A stretch of 64,000 nucleotides of DNA from NCBI GenBank assembly GCA_903895845.1, contig CAITVK010000109.1:1-64000 (forward strand), in the 5' to 3' direction. Source of the DNA: an uncultured Chitinophagaceae bacterium (GTDB lineage Bacteria > Bacteroidota > Bacteroidia > Chitinophagales > Chitinophagaceae). A program made the position numbers and the translations under genes. This document shows, one piece after another, positions 17,245-26,429 of the stretch. A model generated the notes under the pieces. The model saw nothing but the letters and a program-made list of their open reading frames with translations, was not told where the DNA came from and made no database searches. Positions within the stretch are counted from its first letter, which is position 1, and the number at the start of each line of letters is the position of its first letter.

Positions 17245-20200
17245 ATGAGAAAGAGCCTCTTACCATTGATTGTTTGCGTATTGTTGTCTGTAATTGTCAA
17301 AGCACAGTATGTGAATATACCTGATAGTAACTTTAGAAAATACCTCATCACCCAAATACCTGCTTGCCTCAATGAAACGGGGCAATTAGATACTACCTGC
17401 ACAGGGGTAGATACACTTAAAACTATCTCTTGTGGGTTTGATAGAATCAGCGACCTAACAGGTATATCTTATTTTAAAAACTTGGATACCCTCAATTGCA
17501 ACAACAACTTATTAACCACCTTGCCAACCTTGCCAAATGGTATCAGGGTTATTTATGCAACCTATAATCAGTTTACCAGTTTGCCTACTCTGCCCTATTC
17601 GTTGCATGTGTTGTTATGTGGCAACAGCAAACTAACTAGCTTACCAAGTCTGCCAGCCAATTTGAGTTATCTTTCTTGCGAGTATAACCAACTTACTTCA
17701 TTGCCGCAATTGCCAGATTCGGTAGGCATATTACTTTGCCAGAACAATCAATTGACAAGCATACCAAACATACCTAATTCGATAGGGATATTTACTTGCG
17801 ACAATAATCAATTGACTTCTTTACCAGCTTTCCCAGCGACAGATTCTACAAAGGGGCATACCTTTTTCTTTTCTGCCATGGGCAATAAGAATCTTACTTG
17901 TTTGCCTAAGCTACCCAACAACTTTAGGGCAGTACACCTAGATAGTACAGGAATAAACTGTTTGCCAAATGCATTGGATAGTGCAACTATTACCCCCGAT
18001 GGTTTATCGGTATGTAGTGGCGGAAGTCCATGTGCATTATCTAACTATGTAAACATACCTGATAGTAACTTTAGAAAGTATTTGATTAAAACTGTTCCAG
18101 CTTGCTTTAATAAAGCTGGTCAGATGGATACAACTTGTAGTGGCGTATTGAACCAACAAGCTTTAGCTTGTTCTGATTCTATAAAAGATGTAACAGGGGT
18201 TCAATATTTCAAAAATGCAATACAGCTTTTCTTCTCCTTCAACCAGATAAAAAGACTCCCTACATTGCCCAATGGGTTGACTTATTTATGGTGTTCATTC
18301 AATCAAATAGATTCTTTACCCACTCTGCCAAATACTCTGCAAGACTTAGAGGTTGATCACAATAATTTGACCTCCATTCCTTCCTTGCCAAGTAACTTAA
18401 CAACTTTTTGGTGTAATAATAACCGACTAACTGTTTTGCCTCAATTACCAAATAATATAACAGCAATCCAATGTGGAAATAATCTTCTTACAAATTTGCC
18501 TACATTACCAAGCACATTATCCGACTTTGATTGTTCAAATAATCAAATAACTAATATGCCTGGCTTACCCAACACATTAGTTCTTTTTGGTTGTTCTAAT
18601 AATCAATTAACTTCTCTACCTGCATTACCAAATACTGTAACATGGTTAGATTTCTCGAATAACCTGTTTACAAGCTTTCCAACTTTACCAAATAGCATAC
18701 AAAGCTTAAATTGCTCTTACAATCTTTTTAACTGCTTGCCAAAACTGCCAACCAGTTTACAAACATTGAATATTTTAAGAACGGGGATTCAATGTCTTCC
18801 CAATGCTACAAGTGCAACCGTTACTCCTTCGGGTTTACCTATTTGTAATAACCCCTGCACGATAAGCGATGATTATTCGAACTATGTAAATATCCCTGAT
18901 AGTAATTTTAGGAAGTATCTAACTGGGGCAGTACCCGCCTGCATTAATAAAGTGGGACAGATGGATACAACCTGTAATAGTGTTTTAAATGATACAATGA
19001 TTCTTTGTGGTAATATTGACACTGCTCGTAAGATTAAGGACTTAACAGGAATTCAATATTTTAAAAGTTTGCGATATCTAGAATTGTCTTCAAATAAATT
19101 GGAAACATTACCCAAACTTTCAGACTCAGTTTCTTTTCTTCAGTGTAGTTATAATAATCTATCATCATTACCAGCCTTGCCAAGTAACTTATTTACCCTA
19201 TATTGTTCGTTTAATCAGCTAAACACAATGCCGGCTTTACCTCAAAAACTCACTTATTTATTCTGTGATAATAACAAATTACAGAGCTTACCACCTTTAC
19301 CAGATGCACTTTATGAATTCTATTGTAACAATAATCAATTGACCAACCTTCCCAACCTACCAAAAGCACTTTTTAATATAGCCTGTGAAAATAATCAATT
19401 AACAGGATTGCCTTCTTTACCTAGTTCATTGGTTGCTTTGGGATGTGGTAATAATAAAATAATAAGCTTGCCATCAAGCCTACCTAAAAAGTTAAACTCT
19501 TTATCTGTAGATCACAATCCAATTGCTATACTACCAACACTTGATTCTTTAAATAATTTACAACAATTGTCCTGTAAAGGTGATACTAATTTATTATGCT
19601 TACCCAAATTGCCTAATTCTTTACTCAATTTAATCTTAGATAGTTCTGGCATACAATGTCTTCCAAACTACATCAATTCAACCGTATTGGTCACGCCATC
19701 TAACCTGCCCATTTGCAACCCTACCAACAATGCCCATCAGTGTAGCGCCTACCCAACTGTATTGGGTAGGGTATTTGGTGATAATAACAGCAATGGCATC
19801 AAAGATTCGAATGAATTTTATATCCCTTATATTCCGGTTCACTTAAACACCAATGAGATTTCTTATAGTAATGATTCGGGTCAATATGCCGTAAGCACAA
19901 AAGATACAGGCAGCTTTAGCCTTTCTGTAACAGCGCCACCTTTTTATAAATCTGTGCCTGCCAAATTCAATTTTAGTTTTGGGGAATTCAATGATGTGTT
20001 AACCCTCAATGACATTGCCTTGCAACCTACAGTACAAAAGGATAGCTTGGGCATTTATATCTATCCTTGGCAAAATGCCATACCGGGGCGAAGTATGGCT
20101 TATGCTCTTGAATACCGTAACTATGGGACTGTTAATGAAAACACTACCATCAGTTTCACTTACGATACCAGCAAATTGATTTTCGATACTGCATCTGTAG

Positions 20201-21363
20201 CTTTAATTAGCCATACTGGGAACACCTTGATTTGGAAGGATACCTTGATGGCAGACTATTTTGGCAATGACTACTATAGGAATGGCTTCCGCTACCCTAA
20301 CCTGTATTTTAAGGTGAAGACCAATGCAGTGATGGGTACTGCCGTAAAATGTTCGGCTACCATTGTTTCGACAAAGGCCAGTGCATCTACCACCGACAGC
20401 ACTACTATCATGGGTAGTTATGACCCAAATAGCAAAAAGGCAACCCCAAAACTGACTACTACGCAAGTAGCTAATGGGAATGGGATAGATTATCTGATAC
20501 ATTTTCAGAATGTAGGCAACGCCACTGCCTCTACTGTTGTAATTGCAGATACACTGAGTAACCTGTTGAACCAAGGGGTGATGCAACTGATTGGAACGAG
20601 TCATGATGCAAGCGTGATTATTGAGAATGGCATTATCTACTTTCAGTTCTTTAATATCAATCTGGCAGATAGTAGCACGAACCAACTGAAAAGTAATGGC
20701 TTTGTGCATTTCAGACTGAATCCGTTGACTACGCTTAAGTCGGGGGCGAGTATCGACAACAAGGCCTCCATCTATTTCGATTATAACAAACCAGTTGTAA
20801 CCAACACCGCTAATACACTTATCAGTAATGTTACCTTGCCAGTAAGCATTATTAACTTTCAGGCAAAACAGACAAATGGTATGTCTATAATGACTGAATG
20901 GGTTACGCTGAAAGAAGTAAATACGGCCTATTTTAATGTACAAAGAAGTATGAACGGAACAGATTTTACGACTATCGGGAAATTAAGTGCCAAAGGAGGA
21001 ACGGTGAATAGTTATCAATTTGTGGACAACACAGCTAGTAGTGGAGTCCACTTCTACAGGCTACAAATGGTTGATAAAAGTGGGGCAGTAACTTATAGTA
21101 AAGTAGTTTCGGCAGAGATAGTAGATAATAGAGACGAAATAGTAGTTGTTCCTAATCCTGTGAAAAGTGCAGCTACTATTAAAGGAAATCATATTGCTTT
21201 GGTACAAGTAATAGATAATATAGGAAGGGTGGTGAAGACTGTTACCTTAAAGGATGCTACTAACCCTGTATTGTCTGTAAATGGTTTGCCAGCAGGGATA
21301 TATCATCTGCGGATTCAAACAACTGATGGCAATGTAAGTGGCGTGGGGATGGTGAAGGAATAG
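17245..21363 (+). CDS. T9SS-secreted leucine-rich-repeat protein with three LRR modules
   Basis: The 1372-residue product has a signal peptide (MRKSLLPLIVCVLLSVIVKA). It then carries three homologous modules, each opening with YVNIPDSNFRKYL and a DTTC motif, at about residues 22, 268 and 546. In each module a run of about 20-residue repeats of the form LTSLPxLPxxLxxLxCxxNxx follows, the short LRR type known from YopM/IpaH-like proteins. Each module closes with a cap such as INCLPNALDSATITP. From about 839 come a GDNNSNGIKDSNEF calcium-loop-like domain, a DUF11-like repeat region (about 1050-1195), a fibronectin-III-like domain (about 1197-1290), and a type A T9SS tail starting VVVPNPVKS near 1300. 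It is likely cell-surface or released. A binding role is inferred from the LRRs. The partner is unknown. Confidence 0.88.
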   Translation: MRKSLLPLIVCVLLSVIVKAQYVNIPDSNFRKYLITQIPACLNETGQLDTTCTGVDTLKTISCGFDRISDLTGISYFKNLDTLNCNNNLLTTLPTLPNGIRVIYATYNQFTSLPTLPYSLHVLLCGNSKLTSLPSLPANLSYLSCEYNQLTSLPQLPDSVGILLCQNNQLTSIPNIPNSIGIFTCDNNQLTSLPAFPATDSTKGHTFFFSAMGNKNLTCLPKLPNNFRAVHLDSTGINCLPNALDSATITPDGLSVCSGGSPCALSNYVNIPDSNFRKYLIKTVPACFNKAGQMDTTCSGVLNQQALACSDSIKDVTGVQYFKNAIQLFFSFNQIKRLPTLPNGLTYLWCSFNQIDSLPTLPNTLQDLEVDHNNLTSIPSLPSNLTTFWCNNNRLTVLPQLPNNITAIQCGNNLLTNLPTLPSTLSDFDCSNNQITNMPGLPNTLVLFGCSNNQLTSLPALPNTVTWLDFSNNLFTSFPTLPNSIQSLNCSYNLFNCLPKLPTSLQTLNILRTGIQCLPNATSATVTPSGLPICNNPCTISDDYSNYVNIPDSNFRKYLTGAVPACINKVGQMDTTCNSVLNDTMILCGNIDTARKIKDLTGIQYFKSLRYLELSSNKLETLPKLSDSVSFLQCSYNNLSSLPALPSNLFTLYCSFNQLNTMPALPQKLTYLFCDNNKLQSLPPLPDALYEFYCNNNQLTNLPNLPKALFNIACENNQLTGLPSLPSSLVALGCGNNKIISLPSSLPKKLNSLSVDHNPIAILPTLDSLNNLQQLSCKGDTNLLCLPKLPNSLLNLILDSSGIQCLPNYINSTVLVTPSNLPICNPTNNAHQCSAYPTVLGRVFGDNNSNGIKDSNEFYIPYIPVHLNTNEISYSNDSGQYAVSTKDTGSFSLSVTAPPFYKSVPAKFNFSFGEFNDVLTLNDIALQPTVQKDSLGIYIYPWQNAIPGRSMAYALEYRNYGTVNENTTISFTYDTSKLIFDTASVALISHTGNTLIWKDTLMADYFGNDYYRNGFRYPNLYFKVKTNAVMGTAVKCSATIVSTKASASTTDSTTIMGSYDPNSKKATPKLTTTQVANGNGIDYLIHFQNVGNATASTVVIADTLSNLLNQGVMQLIGTSHDASVIIENGIIYFQFFNINLADSSTNQLKSNGFVHFRLNPLTTLKSGASIDNKASIYFDYNKPVVTNTANTLISNVTLPVSIINFQAKQTNGMSIMTEWVTLKEVNTAYFNVQRSMNGTDFTTIGKLSAKGGTVNSYQFVDNTASSGVHFYRLQMVDKSGAVTYSKVVSAEIVDNRDEIVVVPNPVKSAATIKGNHIALVQVIDNIGRVVKTVTLKDATNPVLSVNGLPAGIYHLRIQTTDGNVSGVGMVKE

Positions 21364-21847
21364 GAATTTGCAGTTTATGATTGATATAGAAGTTTCAGGC
21401 AAATTGTTAGGGACTTTTAATTTTTGATGCACAACGGACTTGCTTTCTACTTTGGGTAAAACTTTGCAGATTAGATTATCTTTTTTATCACGAATTACGC
21501 ATCTAGCTGGCTAAAAGAAAAATGGTAATGACATTGCTTTTAACTTCGAAATGACGATCGCTTATGCTCTCGTCATTTCGAGGCACGAGAAATCTAACCG
21601 AGAGTTAGGACAAGGCAATATGTGCATCAAGGGGTTTGTAGCGCATGTTAACGGTTTTATTCCGCGTGTCAATTGGCAGTATCCAATTAAGTGTGAATAG
21701 TGTGAACGGTAAGATGTTTATTAGCTAGTGATTAGCGCTTAATGACTAATGACAAGACACGGGTTGTTTGGGATACTATTACTGCTTTAACACTAATCAT
21801 TAATAACTGATAAAATCCTCCTCTCAAATAAAACTTTGCACACCTCT
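21364..21847. other. Gene-free region with TCGAAATGACG hairpin
   Basis: No gene is seen. TCGAAATGACG (21546-21556) pairs perfectly with CGTCATTTCGA (21571-21581). The right arm continues into GGCACGAGAAATCT, part of a GTCATTTCGA...GAGAAATCT repeat that I know from other Bacteroidota genomes. Near 21720-21815 there are ATTAATGA-type words, again in inverted sets. Confidence 0.6.
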
Positions 21848-21877
21848 TTGATTTAACAACCTTGCGGCTTTACTTTG
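21848..21877 (+). promoter_or_regulatory. Promoter of the NlpC/P60 gene (TTG-N20-TACTTTG)
   Basis: TTG at 21848-21850 is followed after 20 bases by TACTTTG (21871-21877) and C. The spacing matches the two tRNA promoters here, and the -7 box is one base shorter than TAnnTTTG. The ATG at 21884 begins only 6 bases after the box, so the transcript would be leaderless or nearly so. Confidence 0.6.
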
Positions 21878-21883
21878 CAGCAG

Positions 21884-22579
21884 ATGATTAAACAATTACA
21901 TTTTATTTCATATCTATCCCTCGTACTAGTGTTGTGCAGCAGCTGTCACCTATTGCGTAACCTAACCGCAAAGGATGGTTCCGGTTCGGCAAGGGCTGTC
22001 AAAAAGAAGCCTACACAAGAACTTACTTTTATAGAAGACATCGAGATGTTACCCGGTGGTGTTGTCGTTACCCGTCATAAAACAAGTGGTATCACCAAAC
22101 AAGGCCCCACCTATCACTACTCCGAAAAGGGGGGGAGTACCATTGAAGGAGCCAACTACCTGCAATTTAAGTATGGCATCATCACCAATACGGAAGTGGA
22201 AAACCTGACCAATATACCATTATTACAAAAAATAGATGAATGGTGGGGCACGCGTTATTGCCTCGGCGGACATACCAAGGATTGTATTGACTGCTCTAGC
22301 TTTTCGGGTGCTTTATTCAATGATGTGTACAAGATTAATTTGCCCCGCACTGCCAACGACCAATTTAAAGCCTGCGATAAGATTGGGTTGGAAGAATTGA
22401 AAGAGGGTGACTTAGTTTTCTTTCATACCTACAGCCGAGGTATCTCGCATGTGGGGGTCTATATTGGCAACAACAAGTTTGTACATGCGTCTTCTAGTGA
22501 GGGTGTTACCATCAGCGACCTGAATGATAAATACTGGCAGCCACGTTTTATCGCAGCAGGAAGAGTGAGGAGAAGCTAG
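21884..22579 (+). CDS. NlpC/P60-family cysteine peptidase lipoprotein
   Basis: The predicted peptidoglycan endopeptidase has 231 residues from the ATG at 21884. The in-frame TTG at 21875 overlaps the promoter box and is rejected. The signal peptide ends in a lipobox-like LCSSCH, suggesting an outer-membrane lipoprotein. The catalytic triad of the NlpC/P60 fold is visible: C137 in DCIDCSSFSG, H189 in SHVGVYIG and H201 in FVHASS. The GDLVFF strand also fits the family. It is likely a cell-wall hydrolase acting on D-Glu-diamino acid stem-peptide bonds. It lies alone ahead of folB across a repeat-filled gap. Confidence 0.9.
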   Translation: MIKQLHFISYLSLVLVLCSSCHLLRNLTAKDGSGSARAVKKKPTQELTFIEDIEMLPGGVVVTRHKTSGITKQGPTYHYSEKGGSTIEGANYLQFKYGIITNTEVENLTNIPLLQKIDEWWGTRYCLGGHTKDCIDCSSFSGALFNDVYKINLPRTANDQFKACDKIGLEELKEGDLVFFHTYSRGISHVGVYIGNNKFVHASSSEGVTISDLNDKYWQPRFIAAGRVRRS

Positions 22580-22589
22580 GTTTTTTCGG

Positions 22590-22675
22590 GTTATGAGTAT
22601 CCATCATAAATATGGAACCTCTCCTAGAGGTTACTATCTTCAACTCATAACTTATATTTCATAACTCATAACTAA
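22590..22675. repeat. Intergenic hairpin, ACTCATA-word type
   Basis: GGTTATGAGTATCCATCATAAATAT (near 22588-22612) faces an inverted set of 7-base words (AACTCATAACTTATATTTCA near 22638-22657 and onwards). It ends 5 bases before the folB start codon, so it makes up nearly all of the leader. Confidence 0.75.
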
Positions 22676-22679
22676 CAAA

Positions 22680-23033
22680 ATGCTTGGCATTCATTTAAAT
22701 AATCTTTCCTTTTTTAGTTATCACGGACTGTATGACCATGAACGGGTGGAAGGAAATTTTTTTACCGTTAATGCCATCATACACTACCATCCGGCTGGTA
22801 TGATAGATTCGATTGAACAAACGGTGGATTATGTCAGTATCTATGAACTGATAAAGGCAAGGATGTTGGTTGCAACTCCTTTGTTGGAAACAATTGTAAT
22901 AGAGATAGCCGAAGATATTCTTTTGAAATATCCTTTGGCCGAAGAAGTTTACCTATCCTTAACCAAAGAGAAACCGCCAATCGCTAACTTTGAAGGCTCG
23001 GTGGGCGTTAGTTATTCCTTGAAAAGAAAGTAA
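22680..23033 (+). CDS. folB: Dihydroneopterin aldolase
   Basis: The 117-residue folate-pathway enzyme cleaves 7,8-dihydroneopterin to 6-hydroxymethyl-7,8-dihydropterin and glycolaldehyde. Family marks are FSYHGLYDHERVEGNFF near residue 12, with the catalytic-region Glu, TVDYVSIYELIK near 48, LLETIVIEIAEDIL near 68 and the Lys-containing LTKEKPP near 93. The length is standard. The next gene starts 10 bases after its stop and is likely co-transcribed. Confidence 0.95.
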   Translation: MLGIHLNNLSFFSYHGLYDHERVEGNFFTVNAIIHYHPAGMIDSIEQTVDYVSIYELIKARMLVATPLLETIVIEIAEDILLKYPLAEEVYLSLTKEKPPIANFEGSVGVSYSLKRK

Positions 23034-23043
23034 AAATATATTG

Positions 23044-23802
23044 ATGATAAAGTACGGATTCATATTGTTGATAAGCTTATCAGTCCTATCAAAAGCAGGT
23101 GCGCAAGATGTGGCAGTATTGATGAAAGTGGCGCAGAACTACGAGCGCGACCTGAAAGAACCCGAAGCATTGGAACAATACAAACTCGTATTGGCCAACG
23201 ATCCCAACAACATCAAAGCATTGGTGAAGACAGCCGAATTGAGTTGCTTGATAGGGGGCAGACTGGAAAACAAAACAGACAAACGATTGCAATACGAGAG
23301 CGCGATGTCGTTTGCCAGGCGTGCATTGGCAGTAGACAATAACAGCGCCGACGCCAACTGCGCCATTGCAATGGTAAGCGGCAAACTGACCGAAGTAGAA
23401 ACGGACAACAAAAAAATTGTGGCCTATGTGCGCGACATAAAAGTGTATGCCAACAAGGCCTTGGCAATTAACCCCAACCACGCAACAGCAAACTTTATAG
23501 AAGGCAGATGGCACTATGAAATGGTGACATTGAATACACTAAAACGTGCTGCAGCAAAGGTTTTGTATGGGGGGCTTCCCGAAGCAAGTCTAGATAGCGC
23601 AATGGCTTATTTGGAGAAGAGTAAGCAATTAAATCAATACTCCGTAATTACTTATTATTACCTTAATAAAGCTTACAGGGAAGATAACAAGCCAACCAAA
23701 CAAATAGATTTGTTGAGTAAAATGGTGAAACTGCCTACCAGGACTTTTGATGATATAGCCATGAAGGAAGAAGCAGCTAAAGAACTGGCAAGCTTACAAT
23801 AA
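23044..23802 (+). CDS. Secreted TPR-repeat protein (RMD-like)
   Basis: The 252-residue product is read from the ATG at 23044; a TTG three bases earlier is also in frame but less likely. A signal peptide (ILLISLSVLSKAGAQ) is followed by helix pairs of tetratricopeptide type, for example ALEQYKLVLANDPNNIKAL, AMSFARRALAVDNNSADA and YANKALAINPNHATANFIEG, and a final VITYYYLNKAYRE pair. The pattern WHYEMVTL after the third repeat resembles the regulator-of-microtubule-dynamics-like TPR family found in Bacteroidota. A scaffold role in the periplasm is inferred. Confidence 0.8.
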   Translation: MIKYGFILLISLSVLSKAGAQDVAVLMKVAQNYERDLKEPEALEQYKLVLANDPNNIKALVKTAELSCLIGGRLENKTDKRLQYESAMSFARRALAVDNNSADANCAIAMVSGKLTEVETDNKKIVAYVRDIKVYANKALAINPNHATANFIEGRWHYEMVTLNTLKRAAAKVLYGGLPEASLDSAMAYLEKSKQLNQYSVITYYYLNKAYREDNKPTKQIDLLSKMVKLPTRTFDDIAMKEEAAKELASLQ

Positions 23803-23827
23803 ACCTATCTCAATTCATTTCATCCAT

Positions 23828-23834
23828 TATTTTG
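23828..23834 (+). promoter_or_regulatory. Candidate -7 element before the aldo/keto reductase
   Basis: TATTTTGC lies 17 bases before the start codon and fits TA-n-TTTGC, the shortened box also seen before the NlpC/P60 gene and ispD. No TTG was found at the -33 spacing. Confidence 0.4.
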
Positions 23835-23851
23835 CACTCAAATAATACGAT

Positions 23852-24838
23852 ATGTCTTACCAACCTTCCTCAAGTAGATATGAGAAAATGATTTATAACC
23901 GCTGTGGAAACAGTGGTTTGTTATTACCAGCCCTCTCATTGGGATTGTGGCAAAACTTTGGCGATGTAGATACAGTTGCCAACTGCAAAAGCATATTGCA
24001 CACTGCCTTCGATAATGGCATTACCCACTTTGACTTAGCCAACAACTATGGCCCTCCTCCCGGTAGTGCAGAAACGAACTTTGGAAAAATATTAAAGGAA
24101 GACTTTGAGGGTTATCGCGATGAATTGATTATCTCCTCCAAGGCCGGATATACGATGTGGGATGGACCTTATGGCGATTGGGGCAGCAAGAAGTACTTGG
24201 TAGCAAGCCTTAACCAAAGCCTTAAAAGGATGCAGTTGGATTATGTTGATATATTTTATCATCATCGTCTAGACCCAAATACACCATTGGAAGAAACAAT
24301 GCAAGCATTGGATCTGATTGTTCGTCAGGGGAAGGCTTTATACGTAGGTATCTCCAATTATCCTGCGGACAAGGCAAGAGAGGCATTTACCATATTGAAA
24401 CAATTAGGCACGCCCTGTTTAATTCATCAACCTAGATATTCTATGTTCGATAGATGGGTTGAAGGAGGTTTGCTGGATGTATTGGAAGAATATGGGGTAG
24501 GTTGTATTCCCTTCTCACCATTGGCACAAGGATTATTAACGAATAAATACTTGAACGGCATACCGGAAGACTCTAGGGCAACAAGGAATTTATTTTTGAA
24601 GGAAGCTGATATAACTGCTGACAAGATTAATAAAGTAAGATTGTTAAACGAACTGGCTGTTGCCCGCAATCAAACCTTAGCCCAATTGGCTTTGGCTTGG
24701 CTGATGAAAGATAAACGAATTACAACGGTATTGATTGGTGCCAGCAAACCAGAGCAAGTACTTAACTCAATTGCTTGTCTGGAGAACCTACATTTCTCTA
24801 CAGAAGAACTAAATAAGATTAATAGTATCCTCGGGTAA
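23852..24838 (+). CDS. Aldo/keto reductase, YghZ/GpR-like
   Basis: The 328-residue NADPH-dependent oxidoreductase has a TIM-barrel fold. Visible are LGLWQNFGDVD and THFDLANNYGPPPGSAE (catalytic Asp and Tyr), ELIISSKAGYTMWDGPYGDWG (catalytic Lys), YVDIFYHHRLDPNTPLEET (catalytic His region) and the cofactor-binding VLIGASKPEQVLNSI near the C-terminus. The GPYGDWGSKKYL and NTPLEETMQALD stretches match the E. coli YghZ/L-glyceraldehyde-3-phosphate reductase and K-channel beta-subunit branch. It is a probable detoxifying aldehyde reductase. It converges on the DEAD-box helicase gene. Confidence 0.92.
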   Translation: MSYQPSSSRYEKMIYNRCGNSGLLLPALSLGLWQNFGDVDTVANCKSILHTAFDNGITHFDLANNYGPPPGSAETNFGKILKEDFEGYRDELIISSKAGYTMWDGPYGDWGSKKYLVASLNQSLKRMQLDYVDIFYHHRLDPNTPLEETMQALDLIVRQGKALYVGISNYPADKAREAFTILKQLGTPCLIHQPRYSMFDRWVEGGLLDVLEEYGVGCIPFSPLAQGLLTNKYLNGIPEDSRATRNLFLKEADITADKINKVRLLNELAVARNQTLAQLALAWLMKDKRITTVLIGASKPEQVLNSIACLENLHFSTEELNKINSILG

Positions 24839-24952
24839 TTTAGCCACAAAGTTCTAAGACTCAAATAAGTAGAAAGTCCACAAGAAAAGTAATTTTTTAC
24901 TTTTCTTGTGGACTTTCTACTTTATATCCTTGTGTACCTTGTGGTTAAATCT
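24839..24952. repeat. CACAAAG-type hairpin with perfect 26-bp inner stem
   Basis: The element exactly fills the gap between two convergent stop codons. The inner stem is perfect: 24867-24892 pairs with 24897-24922 around a TTTT loop. Outer arms TTAGCCACAAAGT (24840-24852) and ACCTTGTGGTTAAA (near 24938-24951) pair imperfectly. It may also serve as a bidirectional terminator. Confidence 0.9.
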
Positions 24953-26191
24953 TTAATTCTTTCTTCCACCATTTTTATTATAGAACTTTTTCTTGCCACC
25001 CTTATGGAATCCACCTCCACCACCACGAGGTCTCCGTGCCATAGGTTGGTATATTGGTGCTGCACCAAACTGTTCTGGAATATCTATTTTGTCTACCAAT
25101 TTTCCTAGCAAGCTTTCTATATCGGCAAACAAATTCTGTTCTCTTTCACTCACCAATGTCATCGCAATACCATCAGCTTCTGCACGTGCCGTTCGTCCGA
25201 TACGGTGCACATAATCTTCGCCGTCGTGCGGAACATCATAGTTGATAACAAGATCTATAGTGTCTACATCAATTCCCCTGCTTAAAATATCTGTTGCAAT
25301 AATGATTGGAATCCGGCCACTCGTAAAGCCCTGCAATACTTCTTCACGCATACTTTGATCCAAGTCGCTATGAATTTCTGCAACTTTCATCCGGGCATGT
25401 TGCAACTCACGGGCTAATTGTTTTACGTCTTGTTTTCTTCCACAAAACACAACAGCACTCCGGTGTGGGGTTGTCTGCAACAAATGCTTCACCAAAGGAA
25501 GCTTTTGGGGTTCGTAAACAATGTATGCTTTCTGAACAATCTTTTCTGGTGGCTTGGAGATTGCAATGTTTATTTCGGCAGGCTCGTGCAGTATTTCTCT
25601 TGCCAGTCTTCTTATTTTCTCAGGCATGGTGGCAGAGAATAAAAGGGTCTGTCTCTTCTTGGGCAGATGTGCAATGATGGTGTTGATATCGTCCATAAAG
25701 CCCATGTCCAACATACGATCTGCTTCATCGAGTACCAAGAACTGAATGCCATCAAAGTCCACATAGCCCATCTTTAGGTGAGCCAGCAAACGACCTGGTG
25801 TACAAACTACGATGTCAGCCCCTGTTTGCAATGCCTTTTTCTCGGCAACAAAGTTCTGTCCGTCGCTACCACCATAGATAGCAATGGAGCTGATATTTGT
25901 AAAATAGGAAAGACCCTCTATCACTTGTCCAATCTGTATAGCCAACTCACGTGTAGGCACCACGATGAGGCCGCTTACCTTGCTATGATGGTTATTTGTA
26001 ATCAGATGATTCATCATTGGTAATAAGAAAGCAGCTGTCTTGCCAGTACCTGTTTGGGCAGAAGCTATCAGGTCTTTACCATCCATGATGAGTGGGATTA
26101 CTTGTTCCTGAACGGGAGTGGCTGTGTCGTAGCCAGAAGATTCTATACCTTCTAGAAGTGTTGGTTGAAAATTAAACTCTGTAAAACGCAA
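24953..26191 (-). CDS. DEAD-box ATP-dependent RNA helicase (RhlE-like)
   Basis: The 412-residue product has all the helicase motifs in order: the Q motif with TPVQEQVIPLI, AQTGTGKT (I), PTRELA (Ia), TPGRL (Ib), DEAD in VLDEADRMLDMGF (II), SAT (III), VFCGRK (IV) and HRIGRTAR (VI). The C-terminal tail is rich in Gly, Arg and Lys (RRPRGGGGGFHKGGKKKFYN), as in RhlE-type helicases, and probably binds RNA. Roles in ribosome assembly or RNA turnover are typical of the family. It is transcribed alone on the minus strand. Confidence 0.95.
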   Translation of the reverse strand: MRFTEFNFQPTLLEGIESSGYDTATPVQEQVIPLIMDGKDLIASAQTGTGKTAAFLLPMMNHLITNNHHSKVSGLIVVPTRELAIQIGQVIEGLSYFTNISSIAIYGGSDGQNFVAEKKALQTGADIVVCTPGRLLAHLKMGYVDFDGIQFLVLDEADRMLDMGFMDDINTIIAHLPKKRQTLLFSATMPEKIRRLAREILHEPAEINIAISKPPEKIVQKAYIVYEPQKLPLVKHLLQTTPHRSAVVFCGRKQDVKQLARELQHARMKVAEIHSDLDQSMREEVLQGFTSGRIPIIIATDILSRGIDVDTIDLVINYDVPHDGEDYVHRIGRTARAEADGIAMTLVSEREQNLFADIESLLGKLVDKIDIPEQFGAAPIYQPMARRPRGGGGGFHKGGKKKFYNKNGGRKN

Positions 26192-26349
26192 AATGTTTAG
26201 TATTTATGAATGCAATAGTACATGATTGCCTTCTTATTATGATTTGAAGTCGGTAAATATAGCTGAAATTAATTTCATCATTTAAAAGTATAAGATTTTG
26301 GATAGATAAAAGGTTTTCTTTTCTCAAAGAAACAGCAGCCTAAGTTTTG

Positions 26350-26357
26350 TATGTTTG
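26350..26357 (+). promoter_or_regulatory. Candidate -7 element (TATGTTTG) of the barrel-protein pair
   Basis: TATGTTTGC matches TAnnTTTGC fully, 72-80 bases before the candidate start codons at 26430-26439. No -33 TTG was found at the usual spacing. Confidence 0.5.
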
Positions 26358-26429
26358 CAGCGAAAGGCTTGCTACTGAGATTTCTTACAAACTAGTATCA
26401 GACAAAGTATTTTTTCATTATAAACCTAA

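Noticed and set aside
20203..20943. 246-codon minus-strand frame within the LRR gene
   Set aside because: It lies fully antisense to a well-supported T9SS protein and has no recognisable motifs.
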